NCBI GenBank assembly: GCA_028715865.1
Contig: JAQUQY010000085.1
Span: 1-6,372, forward strand
Reading direction: 5' to 3'
Origin: Syntrophales bacterium
GTDB lineage: Bacteria > Desulfobacterota > Syntrophia > Syntrophales > UBA2210
Length of the DNA stretch: 6,372 nucleotides
This document shows, piece after piece, positions 1 through 6,224 of this stretch. Numbering within the stretch: the first letter of the stretch is position 1; every line of letters starts with the position of its first letter. The notes under the pieces were generated by a model. It did no database searches, was not told where the DNA came from, and was given only the letters and a program-made list of their open reading frames with translations. A program made the position numbers and the translations under genes.

Positions 1-2142
1 GAAGTTTCCTCCCAGTGATTTTATAACCACTTCGCCCTTTTCAACAACTTCGTCCACAAGTAAGCACTTTGAGCGGTTATCCGCGTCAACCACAACCACC
101 AGGGACTCCCATGGCTCTCTGTAGGCTGGTTCAACCGAAAAGATGTCATAGAGACGGATCAGGGGCATCAGTTTCCCCATTACGTTCAGCATCTCGCCCC
201 CGCCCACAACATTAGTGTAATGCTCCCTTTCGGGACGCAACAACCGCTGAATCGCCGTCGCGGGAATAATATATTTTTCATTACCCACCTTTACTATCAT
301 GCCGTCTATTATAGCCATCGTGAGCGGGAAGAATGCCGCGAAGGTGGTACCCTCTCCTTCGACACTCCTGATTTCAATTTTCCCCCGCAATTTTTCCACT
401 GCCTGCTTCACCACGTCCATGCCAACACCACGGCCCGAGACATCGGTTATTTTTTCGGCGGTGGAAAATCCCGCCATAAAAAGAAGCCTATATATATCCT
501 GCTCGCTTAGTTCGTCCGATTCCCTGACGATACCCCGTTCACGGGCTTTTCTCAGAATTTTATCAGTGCTGAGGCCCCGCCCGTCATCACTGATTTCTAT
601 GACTACATCACCGCCTTTGTGATAGGCGCTCAGGCGTACCGTTCCTCGTTTGTCCTTGCCGGCAGCCACCCTTTCTTCAGTTGTTTCAAGGCCATGATCA
701 ACGGAATTGCGCACCATGTGAACGAGAGGGTTATAAATCTCTTCCACCATGTTTCTGTCAATCTCGGTATCCTCTCCCTCCATTACCACGGCCACATCCT
801 TTCCTACACTTTTCGCGAGGTCTCTCACCAGACGCGCCATACGCTGAAAGGTCTGGCGTATAGGGACCATCCTGAGGCTGGTTGATGTGCGCTGCAATTC
901 TGAGGTTATGCTTGAAAGCTGTGCCAAGTCGGCCATAAGTTTTCGATCCGCCGCTTTTTGATTAGTGATGTTCTGCTTAATCATAGCGTGGGTTATCACC
1001 AGCTCTCCTATCATGTCCACAAAATCGTCCAGCTTTTTTACGTCCACTCTGATCGTATTTGTCTCGGCGGTCTGCCTGGACTGTTTGCGCAGGGCATCAA
1101 GAACATGCTTCGGTTTTGCTTTTCCCGAGGCTATAAGCGTTTCTCCTATCTTCTCCTTTTCGCTGGCCCGCTGTTTAAGAGCCTCCTCCAGGGCCTCTTC
1201 AGAGATAACTCCGTCCTCTACCAGTATAGCTCCCAGTTTCTTTACGGGACCTTGCTGGTCAGGTACATGGACATCATCGTCTTCATCGAAAGTGGATATT
1301 GCTTCCCTCAAACGGCTAAGATCGGGAACAAGGGGTTTACGGCGGGTTCCGTCGAGCACCTCCGTGAGACTTCCAATCATTTCCTTGAGTATGTCGGCTC
1401 CTTCGAGGATAATATCGATCAGTTTTGAATTAACAGAAAGCTCTCCACTCCTTACCCTGTCCAGGAGGGTTTCCAGCTCGTGTGAGATGTCACGGATGTC
1501 CCTAAGGTCCAGGAAACTAGCCACCCCCTTGATGGAATGAAAAGGCCTGAAAACAGCGTTTATACATTCAAGGTCCTGAAGATTCTGTTCAAGATTCAGT
1601 ATGTTAACTTCAATCTCACCGATATATTCGAGGCCCTCGGTGATGAAATCTCTCATTAGCGACTCATCCTGAACCACAAAGTCTTCCTCCAGAGATCCAA
1701 CCGGATGCTGTGGCTGCGAAGTTTCATGGAGCTCGGCTTCATTATCCTTGCCGGGCTTTTCTTCCGCGGCAACCGCTGCGCTTCCGGAAGGCGCGCCCGA
1801 TACTTCCGAAAGCCGGGTCATGAAGGAATCGGTTGAAGCGGCTGATGACCTGCTCTCCTTGAAATCGAGAATCATTTCCTGCATCGTCGTAATACCATCA
1901 CCGAATAGGGCGGAACCCGTTTTGACGTCAACCCTCTCCAGAACGATGCTTTCAAGTAGCCTGCTCAATTCCATCGCGATATTCAACAATTCCGTCATCC
2001 CCCGGTTCCGTGCTTCCCTGATGACCTCCTCCATGGCGTTAAGTAGTTTTCCGGCCGACGGAATGTCTATCGAATCTCCGTCAAACATTAAAATGCCTGC
2101 GGCCATATTGTCGATAAGCGTTTCAATCCTGTCACGTTCCAT
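1..2142 (-). CDS. cheA: Chemotaxis histidine kinase CheA (partial, C-terminus cut off by the window)
   Basis: The receptor-controlled autokinase that phosphorylates CheY and CheB. An unbroken frame runs from ATG 2140-2142 to base 1, 714 residues; about 20-30 residues are probably missing. Domains in order: an N-terminal HPt-like segment without a histidine (about 1-94); a Ser/Ala/Pro-rich linker (about 95-150); the true HPt (P1, about 155-260) with His202 in FHSIKG; an acidic linker; a two-unit helical repeat like the GspE/PilB N-terminus (300-354) in place of a recognisable P2; the dimerisation P3 (about 363-435); the ATPase P4, with N box HMVRNSVDHG (475-484), G1 DDGRGL (519-524), GRGVGMD (570-576) and G2 GEGTTF (596-601); and the CheW-like P5 (about 612 on). 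All catalytic motifs look intact. A weak AGGATGG ribosome site lies within the end of cheB, 3 bases upstream of the gap. Normal CheA begins directly with the HPt domain, so this architecture is unusual. Confidence 0.97.
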   Translation of the reverse strand, partial: MERDRIETLIDNMAAGILMFDGDSIDIPSAGKLLNAMEEVIREARNRGMTELLNIAMELSRLLESIVLERVDVKTGSALFGDGITTMQEMILDFKESRSSAASTDSFMTRLSEVSGAPSGSAAVAAEEKPGKDNEAELHETSQPQHPVGSLEEDFVVQDESLMRDFITEGLEYIGEIEVNILNLEQNLQDLECINAVFRPFHSIKGVASFLDLRDIRDISHELETLLDRVRSGELSVNSKLIDIILEGADILKEMIGSLTEVLDGTRRKPLVPDLSRLREAISTFDEDDDVHVPDQQGPVKKLGAILVEDGVISEEALEEALKQRASEKEKIGETLIASGKAKPKHVLDALRKQSRQTAETNTIRVDVKKLDDFVDMIGELVITHAMIKQNITNQKAADRKLMADLAQLSSITSELQRTSTSLRMVPIRQTFQRMARLVRDLAKSVGKDVAVVMEGEDTEIDRNMVEEIYNPLVHMVRNSVDHGLETTEERVAAGKDKRGTVRLSAYHKGGDVVIEISDDGRGLSTDKILRKARERGIVRESDELSEQDIYRLLFMAGFSTAEKITDVSGRGVGMDVVKQAVEKLRGKIEIRSVEGEGTTFAAFFPLTMAIIDGMIVKVGNEKYIIPATAIQRLLRPEREHYTNVVGGGEMLNVMGKLMPLIRLYDIFSVEPAYREPWESLVVVVDADNRSKCLLVDEVVEKGEVVIKSLGGNF

Positions 2143-2145
2143 GCT

Positions 2146-3177
2146 TTACACCATCCTGAGGATTTCATCGGCTATGCTCCCCAAGGGAAGTTCCTTTTCG
2201 GCGGCGCCGATTTTTACCGCCTCCTTTGGCATTCCGTATACGACACAACTATGTTCGCCCTGGGCCAGCGTATAGGCTCCCGCCTGTCTCATTTCCAACA
2301 GCTCCTGGGCCCCATCGGCGCCCATTCCCGTCAGTATTACGCCTACGGCGTTGCTTCCCGCGTATCGGGCCGTGGATTTGAAAAGGATATCAACGGCCGG
2401 GCGCTGATGGTGAACCATGGGGCCGTCTTTAATTTCAACATAATATCGAGCGCCGCTTCTTCGAAAGATCATGTGATAATTACCCGGAGCAACGAGCACT
2501 TTGCCCGGGGTTACGGCGTCGTTATCTTCCGCTTCCTTGACGGACATGGCACAGATCTCATTAAGCCGTTTTGCAAAGGCTGTCGTGAAATTGGCCGGCA
2601 TGTGCTGAACAACGACAATACCAGGCGCGTTCGCAGGCATGCGCGTAAGAACCTTTTTAAGGGCTTCCGTTCCCCCCGTCGAAGCCCCGATGGCTATGAC
2701 CTTGTTTGAAGTCTTACTCAGTGCCGTGGCAACCTCCGGCAGGGCGCCTTCCTTTTCCGTTTCCCCGCGGCGGTTTCGAACATTCGCCCTTGCGGCGATC
2801 CTTATCTTCTGAGCCAGATCCTGACTTATGTCACCGACTGTATAGGATCCCCCGGGTTTTGCCACCACATCGACAGCCCCGATTTCCAGTGCCTCGAGTG
2901 ACATTCCGCTCCCCCTGGGAGTTAGGGCGCTTACGACAATGACGGGAAGCGGATAATACTTCATAAGCTTCCTCAGAAAGGTGATGCCGTCCATCCTGGG
3001 CATCTCAATGTCCAGCGTTATGACATCGGGTTCAAGGGCAATGATTTTATCACGCCCAACGTACGGATTCGGAGCAGTTCCAACAACCTCTATATCGGGA
3101 TATTTCGACAGTTCCTGGGACAGAACTTTTCTGACTATCGCGGAGTCGTCGATTATCAGAAGCCTAATTTTTTTCAT
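2146..3177 (-). CDS. cheB: Receptor methylesterase/glutamine deamidase CheB
   Basis: A 343-residue, two-domain cytoplasmic enzyme that removes methyl groups from receptor glutamates, switched on when CheA phosphorylates its receiver. The receiver (about 3-120) has the acidic pair Asp10-Asp11, phosphoacceptor Asp56 (TLDIEMPRMDG), Ser83 at the switch position and Lys107 (AKPGG). A charged linker (about 130-157) leads to the CheB catalytic domain. There the Ser-His-Asp triad is Ser166 in AIGASTGGTEAL, His192 in VVQHMP, and Asp288 in TGMGADGA, with the family MPKEA near residue 316. The length is standard. The start has AGAGGAG with its last base 9 bases upstream. An ATG-GAA-TGA two-codon frame sits between that site and the start, its stop overlapping the cheB ATG. 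The stop lies 3 bases before cheA, so the two are probably translationally coupled. Confidence 0.97.
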   Translation of the reverse strand: MKKIRLLIIDDSAIVRKVLSQELSKYPDIEVVGTAPNPYVGRDKIIALEPDVITLDIEMPRMDGITFLRKLMKYYPLPVIVVSALTPRGSGMSLEALEIGAVDVVAKPGGSYTVGDISQDLAQKIRIAARANVRNRRGETEKEGALPEVATALSKTSNKVIAIGASTGGTEALKKVLTRMPANAPGIVVVQHMPANFTTAFAKRLNEICAMSVKEAEDNDAVTPGKVLVAPGNYHMIFRRSGARYYVEIKDGPMVHHQRPAVDILFKSTARYAGSNAVGVILTGMGADGAQELLEMRQAGAYTLAQGEHSCVVYGMPKEAVKIGAAEKELPLGSIADEILRMV

Positions 3178-3205
3178 TCCATGGGCTCCTCTTAAAGCCT
3201 TCCTA

Positions 3206-3234
3206 AATATAAGTGCCTTTTATCCCGATTACAA
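3206..3234 (-). promoter_or_regulatory. Candidate internal promoter for cheB-cheA
   Basis: On the minus strand TTGTAA (3229-3234, four of six -35 positions) and TATATT (3206-3211, five of six -10 positions) are separated by exactly 17 bases. Transcription would begin near 3199, about 22 bases before the cheB ATG, with the AGAGGAG ribosome site in between. It occupies the 82-base gap between cheX and cheB, the only sizeable break in the cheR-to-cheA run. This suggests cheB-cheA can be expressed separately. It is a sequence match only. Confidence 0.4.
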
Positions 3235-3245
3235 AGGTCACCTCT

Positions 3246-3267
3246 GGTCATCAAATATGTCATGACC
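3246..3267 (-). other. Stem-loop spanning the cheX stop
   Basis: On the minus strand GGTCAT (3262-3267) is complementary to ATGACC (3246-3251) with a 10-base AT-rich loop that includes the cheX TGA. TGACC also recurs directly 10 bases further on. There is no T tract, so it is not a standard intrinsic terminator. It could affect RNA stability between cheX and cheB, or be incidental. Confidence 0.2.
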
Positions 3268-3715
3268 CTCTGAACCCTGCCGAAAGAATTGCCGCCAATG
3301 CCCAGTTGGTTCCGCCGGACGAGTAATCCATGCGCCGTCCGTCCGCCTGAGCGTCCTCTTCTTGCATTGTATCCACTTCGATGCATCTCGGAATGGTCAT
3401 ATCATACCGGCGGGCCGGCTCCATGGCGGCAAGAAAGTTTCCGCATACCATGTTTGCGGCTTCACGGGCGCAGTCTTCCCTCTCATCCTTACCTATTTTG
3501 CCGGCCTCAAGGCTAAGCATGTTTTGAGCCATCGACGTAAGGAGCGACTCTGAAAAATACATGTCAAGAACGCCGGATTCGGACCCGCTGAAAGATATGG
3601 ACGCCTTCAGGAAAGGCCCGTTGTGTCTCTCTTCCGTCATTTCGAGGTAAAGAAAAAACATTTTTTCAAAAACCTCAGAAATCGAGGCTGCCAGCATCAT
3701 CATCGTCCGTTTCAT
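3260..3715 (-). CDS. cheX: CheX-type CheY-P phosphatase
   Basis: A 151-residue protein of the CheC/CheX/FliY phosphatase superfamily, expected to dephosphorylate CheY-P, a role filled by CheZ in enterobacteria. Visible signs are an N-terminal helix ISEVFEKMFFL (12-22) typical of CheX-like proteins, a strand region SISFSGSESGVLDMYF (39-54), and REAANMVCGNF (84-94) carrying the ExxN active-site motif as Glu85 and Asn88. Only one ExxN motif is present, as in CheX, whereas CheC has two. CheX is usually a homodimer. The length fits CheX (about 150-160). The first ATG (3713-3715) lies inside cheY with GGGAG about 10 bases upstream. Three consecutive ATGs (3701-3703, 3698-3700, 3695-3697) are alternative starts, so the N-terminus may be 4-6 residues shorter. 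The family is clear from the motif; the substrate is inferred from position beside cheY. Confidence 0.85.
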   Translation of the reverse strand: MKRTMMMLAASISEVFEKMFFLYLEMTEERHNGPFLKASISFSGSESGVLDMYFSESLLTSMAQNMLSLEAGKIGKDEREDCAREAANMVCGNFLAAMEPARRYDMTIPRCIEVDTMQEEDAQADGRRMDYSSGGTNWALAAILSAGFRGS

Positions 3716-4106
3716 ATTTTCCGTTCTCCCTGAAACCCACGACTTTATAGAGCATGTTACGGCACTCCTCGGGGAGAAAGGGTTTCCTCAGGTAACCCCT
3801 GGCGCCGCGATCGAAGGCTTCCCTCATTCTTTCTTCATTTCCCTCCGTTGTCACCATGACAACCGGTATCATTTTGAACATTTCGTCGTCGCTCATCTTT
3901 TCAAGAAGCTGTATGCCATTCATCTCAGGCATATTGATGTCCGATATAACCAGATCCACCCAGTTTTCGGATAAAACAGTCAATGCCTCGATACCATTGG
4001 TTGCCTCGAAACAGTTATCCACATCGAAACCGGACATGGCTATGACCTTTCTTATGACTGTCCTCATGGAGTTTGAGTCATCGACGATCAGAATATTAAA
4101 AGACAT
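3675..4106 (-). CDS. cheY: Chemotaxis response regulator CheY
   Basis: A 143-residue single-domain receiver, phosphorylated by CheA, that carries the signal to the motor (or another output, since no flagellar genes are in view). The acidic pocket Asp9-Asp10, phosphoacceptor Asp56 (ISDINMPEMNG), switch residue Thr86 (VMVTTEG) and Lys108 (RKPF) are all present. The domain ends near residue 126. It is followed by an unusual polar, acidic tail, KYETDDDDAGSLDF, about 15 residues longer than a minimal CheY. The ATG at 4104-4106 is preceded by GGGAGAGGG. The last 13 codons and the stop overlap the start of cheX by 41 bases in another frame, which suggests coupled synthesis of CheY and its phosphatase. 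The name cheY rests on the context; on its own the protein is a generic receiver. Confidence 0.93.
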   Translation of the reverse strand: MSFNILIVDDSNSMRTVIRKVIAMSGFDVDNCFEATNGIEALTVLSENWVDLVISDINMPEMNGIQLLEKMSDDEMFKMIPVVMVTTEGNEERMREAFDRGARGYLRKPFLPEECRNMLYKVVGFRENGKYETDDDDAGSLDF

Positions 4107-4138
4107 TTACCCTCTCCCAATGTATCTGGCACGCGTTT

Positions 4139-4621
4139 TTAAAGTATCTTTGTATATCCTCCGGCATTTGACACCAAAGTTTCACCTGTCGCCATATTGA
4201 GGCGAACTGTGCGGTTGAAATCGCCTCCCGTATCTTCTCCATCCATAAACACCTTATTTTTCCAGAATATTTTTCTGACGGCGGCAATGTTTTTATGGCC
4301 GATCCTGAACATATTCTCTCCGTCAAGTATTGAGGCGCCACCGGCAATTTTAACTGTCATCCTCTTCTTCTCCGCGCCCAGGTCATAGCAGGACTTAAAG
4401 AGCAACGGTATACCGGTGTCCGCGAACATGGCCGGCCGCAGAGCCGCTTTATTCCGGTCAAGAGACGATTCAGCAAGCATAAAGTGAAGAAGCCCCCCAA
4501 TGCCTGCCCATTCGTCGAAAACCACAACCGCGACGCAGGAACCCAGAGCATAGGTCACCAGTATGTCATTCCTGTTGCCGCTTACCTTCAAGTCTGCGAC
4601 ACCAACTATTATCTGAGCCAT
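4139..4621 (-). CDS. cheD: Chemoreceptor glutamine deamidase CheD
   Basis: A 160-residue cytoplasmic enzyme that hydrolyses selected receptor glutamines to glutamates and, in other organisms, also binds CheC to tune CheY-P turnover. The Cys-His-Thr triad is visible with the same spacing as Thermotoga maritima CheD (Thr21, Cys27, His44): here Thr23 and Cys29 in TYALGSC, and His46 in GGLLHFML. The family block AEKKRMTVKIAGGAS and a later region IGHKNI are also present. The length is normal (about 155-165). The start at 4619-4621 has AAGGTAGG just upstream, within the end of cheR. The gene lies 4 bases after cheR and 32 bases before cheY. No cheC occurs in the window; the CheX-type gene downstream is the only member of that phosphatase family here. 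Confidence 0.96.
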   Translation of the reverse strand: MAQIIVGVADLKVSGNRNDILVTYALGSCVAVVVFDEWAGIGGLLHFMLAESSLDRNKAALRPAMFADTGIPLLFKSCYDLGAEKKRMTVKIAGGASILDGENMFRIGHKNIAAVRKIFWKNKVFMDGEDTGGDFNRTVRLNMATGETLVSNAGGYTKIL

Positions 4622-4625
4622 GAGC

Positions 4626-5456
4626 CTACCTTCGATACACGCTTGGTACTATATAGCGAAACCGATGCTTCAGACCTGTAAGCCCCTCAGAGTGACCGAC
4701 AAACAGGTACCCGCCTTCTTTCAGGCAACCGTAAAAGCGGTCAATAAGGTTCTGCTGCGTCGGCGTATCGAAGTAGATCATCACGTTTCTGCAGAAGATT
4801 ATATCGAAATTCTCCTTAAAGGCGGGCCGGTCCTTGAGATTGAACCGCATGAAATGAACCATTCCCGCTATTTCATCCTTTACTCGGTACTGGCCTTCCC
4901 GCGATCCTGTACCACGGAGAAAATACTTTCTCAGCAGGGGCTGAGGAATGTTCTTAGTCTTGTTTGTACCGTAAATACCTCGCGTTGCCATGTCCAGAAC
5001 ACGGGTTGATATATCGGTAGCCAGAATTTTGATGTCATCGTTTCGTTCCGAAAGTGCTTCCCTCAGCACGATGGCAATAGTATATGGCTCCTCGCCGGTG
5101 GAACAGCCGGCGCACCAGATCCGCAGCTTAAGCATCCTCCTTGAGGCTGCCATGTCCTTTACTATACTACCCAGACGATCGAAGTGACTGGATTCCCTGA
5201 AAAAATTCGTCAGGTTCGTGGAAAGCGAGTCAATCATAGCCACCAGTTCACCGGTGCCATCGGCGGTCATTACGAACTTGAAATAATCTGAAAAAGAACG
5301 AAATTTGCCCGCCCTTAGACGTTTGCCAAGTCTGGCCTTAACAAGCTCACGCTTTCCGTCATGTAGATTGATGCCGCAGAATTCGTGGACAAATCGAGCA
5401 ATTTTTTCAAAGTCCCTGTCACGCAATTCGTAGGTATCAGTCGCTTGTGTCATCAT
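4626..5456 (-). CDS. cheR: Chemotaxis protein methyltransferase CheR
   Basis: A 276-residue SAM-dependent enzyme that methylates specific glutamates on chemoreceptor cytoplasmic domains, opposing CheB. The N-terminal helical CheR domain spans about residues 8-65 (FCGINLHDGKRELVKARLGKRL at 26-47). The linker motif STNLTNFFRE (79-88) follows, then the Rossmann-type domain with SAM motif I, CAGCSTGEEPYT (115-126), and ATDIS (146-150) with the acidic residue after strand 2. Near residues 215-230 lies FDIIFCRNVMIYF, the typical motif IV. The length is normal for CheR (about 270-290). No TPR extension is present. Two adjacent in-frame ATGs (5456 and 5453) exist; the first has AGGGA seven bases upstream. 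The stop lies 4 bases before cheD, so the two are probably translated together. Confidence 0.97.
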   Translation of the reverse strand: MMTQATDTYELRDRDFEKIARFVHEFCGINLHDGKRELVKARLGKRLRAGKFRSFSDYFKFVMTADGTGELVAMIDSLSTNLTNFFRESSHFDRLGSIVKDMAASRRMLKLRIWCAGCSTGEEPYTIAIVLREALSERNDDIKILATDISTRVLDMATRGIYGTNKTKNIPQPLLRKYFLRGTGSREGQYRVKDEIAGMVHFMRFNLKDRPAFKENFDIIFCRNVMIYFDTPTQQNLIDRFYGCLKEGGYLFVGHSEGLTGLKHRFRYIVPSVYRR

Positions 5457-5514
5457 CGCAGCATCCCTAATGTCGTACGGTCTTTTCGCAGTTCATGTTT
5501 CCTGAAAGCTTGTT

Positions 5515-5557
5515 CAACTTTGATTTAAAACCTTCATTTCATGGCAACTTTGATATA
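5515..5557 (-). repeat. Two 13-base direct repeats upstream of cheR (possible operator)
   Basis: On the minus strand TATATCAAAGTTG (5545-5557) and TAAATCAAAGTTG (5515-5527) match at 12 of 13 positions. They are spaced 30 bases start to start, close to three helical turns. They sit in the non-coding gap before cheR, with the nearer copy about 60 bases from the cheR ATG. This arrangement would suit a regulator binding two sites on one DNA face, or the two copies could arise by chance in AT-rich DNA. Each copy partly resembles a flagellar sigma-28 -35 element (TAAAGTTT), but no GCCGATAA-like -10 follows either. I see no convincing sigma-70 promoter in this gap. Confidence 0.35.
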
Positions 5558-5583
5558 TTCATGAGTTACGCATACATCTAAAG

Positions 5584-5604
5584 AACCGGAAACATCCGCC
5601 GGCT
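5584..5604 (-). other. Weak stem-loop after cheW
   Basis: Just downstream of the cheW stop, minus-strand AGCCGG (5599-5604) can pair with CCGGTT (5584-5589) across a 9-base loop: six pairs, one of them G-T. An alternative register, CGGA-TGTT-TCCG, makes a four-pair hairpin in the same place. The following tract has only short T runs (CTTTAG), so this is at best a weak terminator or attenuator between cheW and cheR. Confidence 0.25.
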
Positions 5605-5610
5605 CATCTT

Positions 5611-6144
5611 TTACTGCTTTGTTTCCTCACGGGACATGGCGCCGATGGCATTCATCTCTTCGGATTCCATCACCTTGTCGATATCAAGGAGGATTTTAAC
5701 ATCTCCCTTTATCTTGGCCATTCCCAGGATAAAACCCGTATCCATACGCGAACCGAAAGCCGGCGTTTCCTCAACATCCTCACTTCTTATATTGAGTACC
5801 TCCGATACGGAATCGACGACGATTCCCATCATGATACGCTTTCCTTCTCCATCGGCTATATCAATAACAATAATACAGGTTCGCTCGTCATATTCGTGCT
5901 TATCCATGGCAAACTTGAGCCTGAGGTCGATTACGGGTATCACCTTGCCCCGAAGATTTATCACGCCCTTGACATATTCGGGTGTCCGTGGAACAGGGGT
6001 AATGTTCATTATACCGATAATCTCCTTCACCTTCAGAATCTCAACACCGTATTCTTCACCGTCGAGCTCAAAGGTGAGAAATTTCCCCTCCTTCATTCCT
6101 CTCGCATCAATGAATTCCTTGCTAATGCTCTCCTGGGTCTGCAT
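5611..6144 (-). CDS. cheW: Chemotaxis coupling protein CheW
   Basis: A 177-residue cytoplasmic scaffold that links chemoreceptor tips to the CheA kinase regulatory domain in receptor arrays. A single CheW domain (two five-stranded SH3-like barrels) covers about residues 18-165. Visible hallmarks are the first strand FLTFELDGEEYGVEI (22-36), KVKEIIG (38-44), VPRTPEYVKGVINLRG (51-66) with the family NLRG motif at 63-66, and VIPVIDLR (68-75). The length is normal for CheW, with a short polar N-terminal arm and a polar tail ending in EETKQ. The ATG at 6142-6144 is supported by AAGGAGG at 8 bases. It is the first complete gene of the cluster, but a 154-base gap separates it from cheR, so it may form its own transcript with the upstream gene. 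The assignment is secure; which receptors it serves cannot be told. Confidence 0.96.
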   Translation of the reverse strand: MQTQESISKEFIDARGMKEGKFLTFELDGEEYGVEILKVKEIIGIMNITPVPRTPEYVKGVINLRGKVIPVIDLRLKFAMDKHEYDERTCIIVIDIADGEGKRIMMGIVVDSVSEVLNIRSEDVEETPAFGSRMDTGFILGMAKIKGDVKILLDIDKVMESEEMNAIGAMSREETKQ

Positions 6145-6152
6145 AGTGCATT

Positions 6153-6159
6153 CCTCCTT
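6153..6159 (-). promoter_or_regulatory. Ribosome binding site deciding the cheW start
   Basis: On the minus strand AAGGAGG lies 8 bases before the ATG at 6142-6144. This near-ideal Shine-Dalgarno sequence fixes the CheW start. The longer in-frame ATG at 6262-6264 is rejected: it has no comparable site, it overlaps the upstream gene, and its 40 extra residues do not resemble CheW. Confidence 0.85.
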
Positions 6160-6192
6160 CTTGCTGATCTTTACTTTTATTAAGTGCTGTAA

Positions 6193-6220
6193 ATTATATC
6201 TATCGACATCGCTTGTTCGA
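6193..6220 (-). promoter_or_regulatory. Candidate sigma-70-type promoter for cheW
   Basis: On the minus strand a perfect TATAAT hexamer lies at 6193-6198. A weak -35 match, TCGAAC (three of six consensus positions), lies at 6215-6220 with a 16-base spacer. Transcription would begin near 6186, giving a leader of about 40 bases before the cheW ATG. It falls between the stop of the upstream gene and cheW, where an internal promoter would be expected. The -35 is poor, so the call rests mainly on the -10 and the position. Confidence 0.35.
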
Positions 6221-6224
6221 TCTT

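Noticed and set aside
965..1540. Plus-strand open frames of 156-191 codons opposite cheA
   Set aside because: They lie entirely antisense to well-supported cheA domains (HPt, linker, helical repeat) and have Ser-rich, low-quality translations typical of shadow frames.
5473..5502. A 9-codon leader ORF (ATG at 5500-5502, stop TAG at 5473-5475) before cheR with AGGA upstream
   Set aside because: Such a short frame arises easily by chance; it has no regulatory amino-acid run and no visible attenuator structure.
5584..5604. Intrinsic terminator after cheW
   Set aside because: The stem is only six pairs with a 9-base loop and no real T tract, so it is listed only as a weak stem-loop.
5457..5610. 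A sigma-28 promoter in the cheW-cheR gap, since ATCAAAGTTG resembles TAAAGTTT
   Set aside because: Neither copy is followed at about 11 bases by anything like GCCGATAA.
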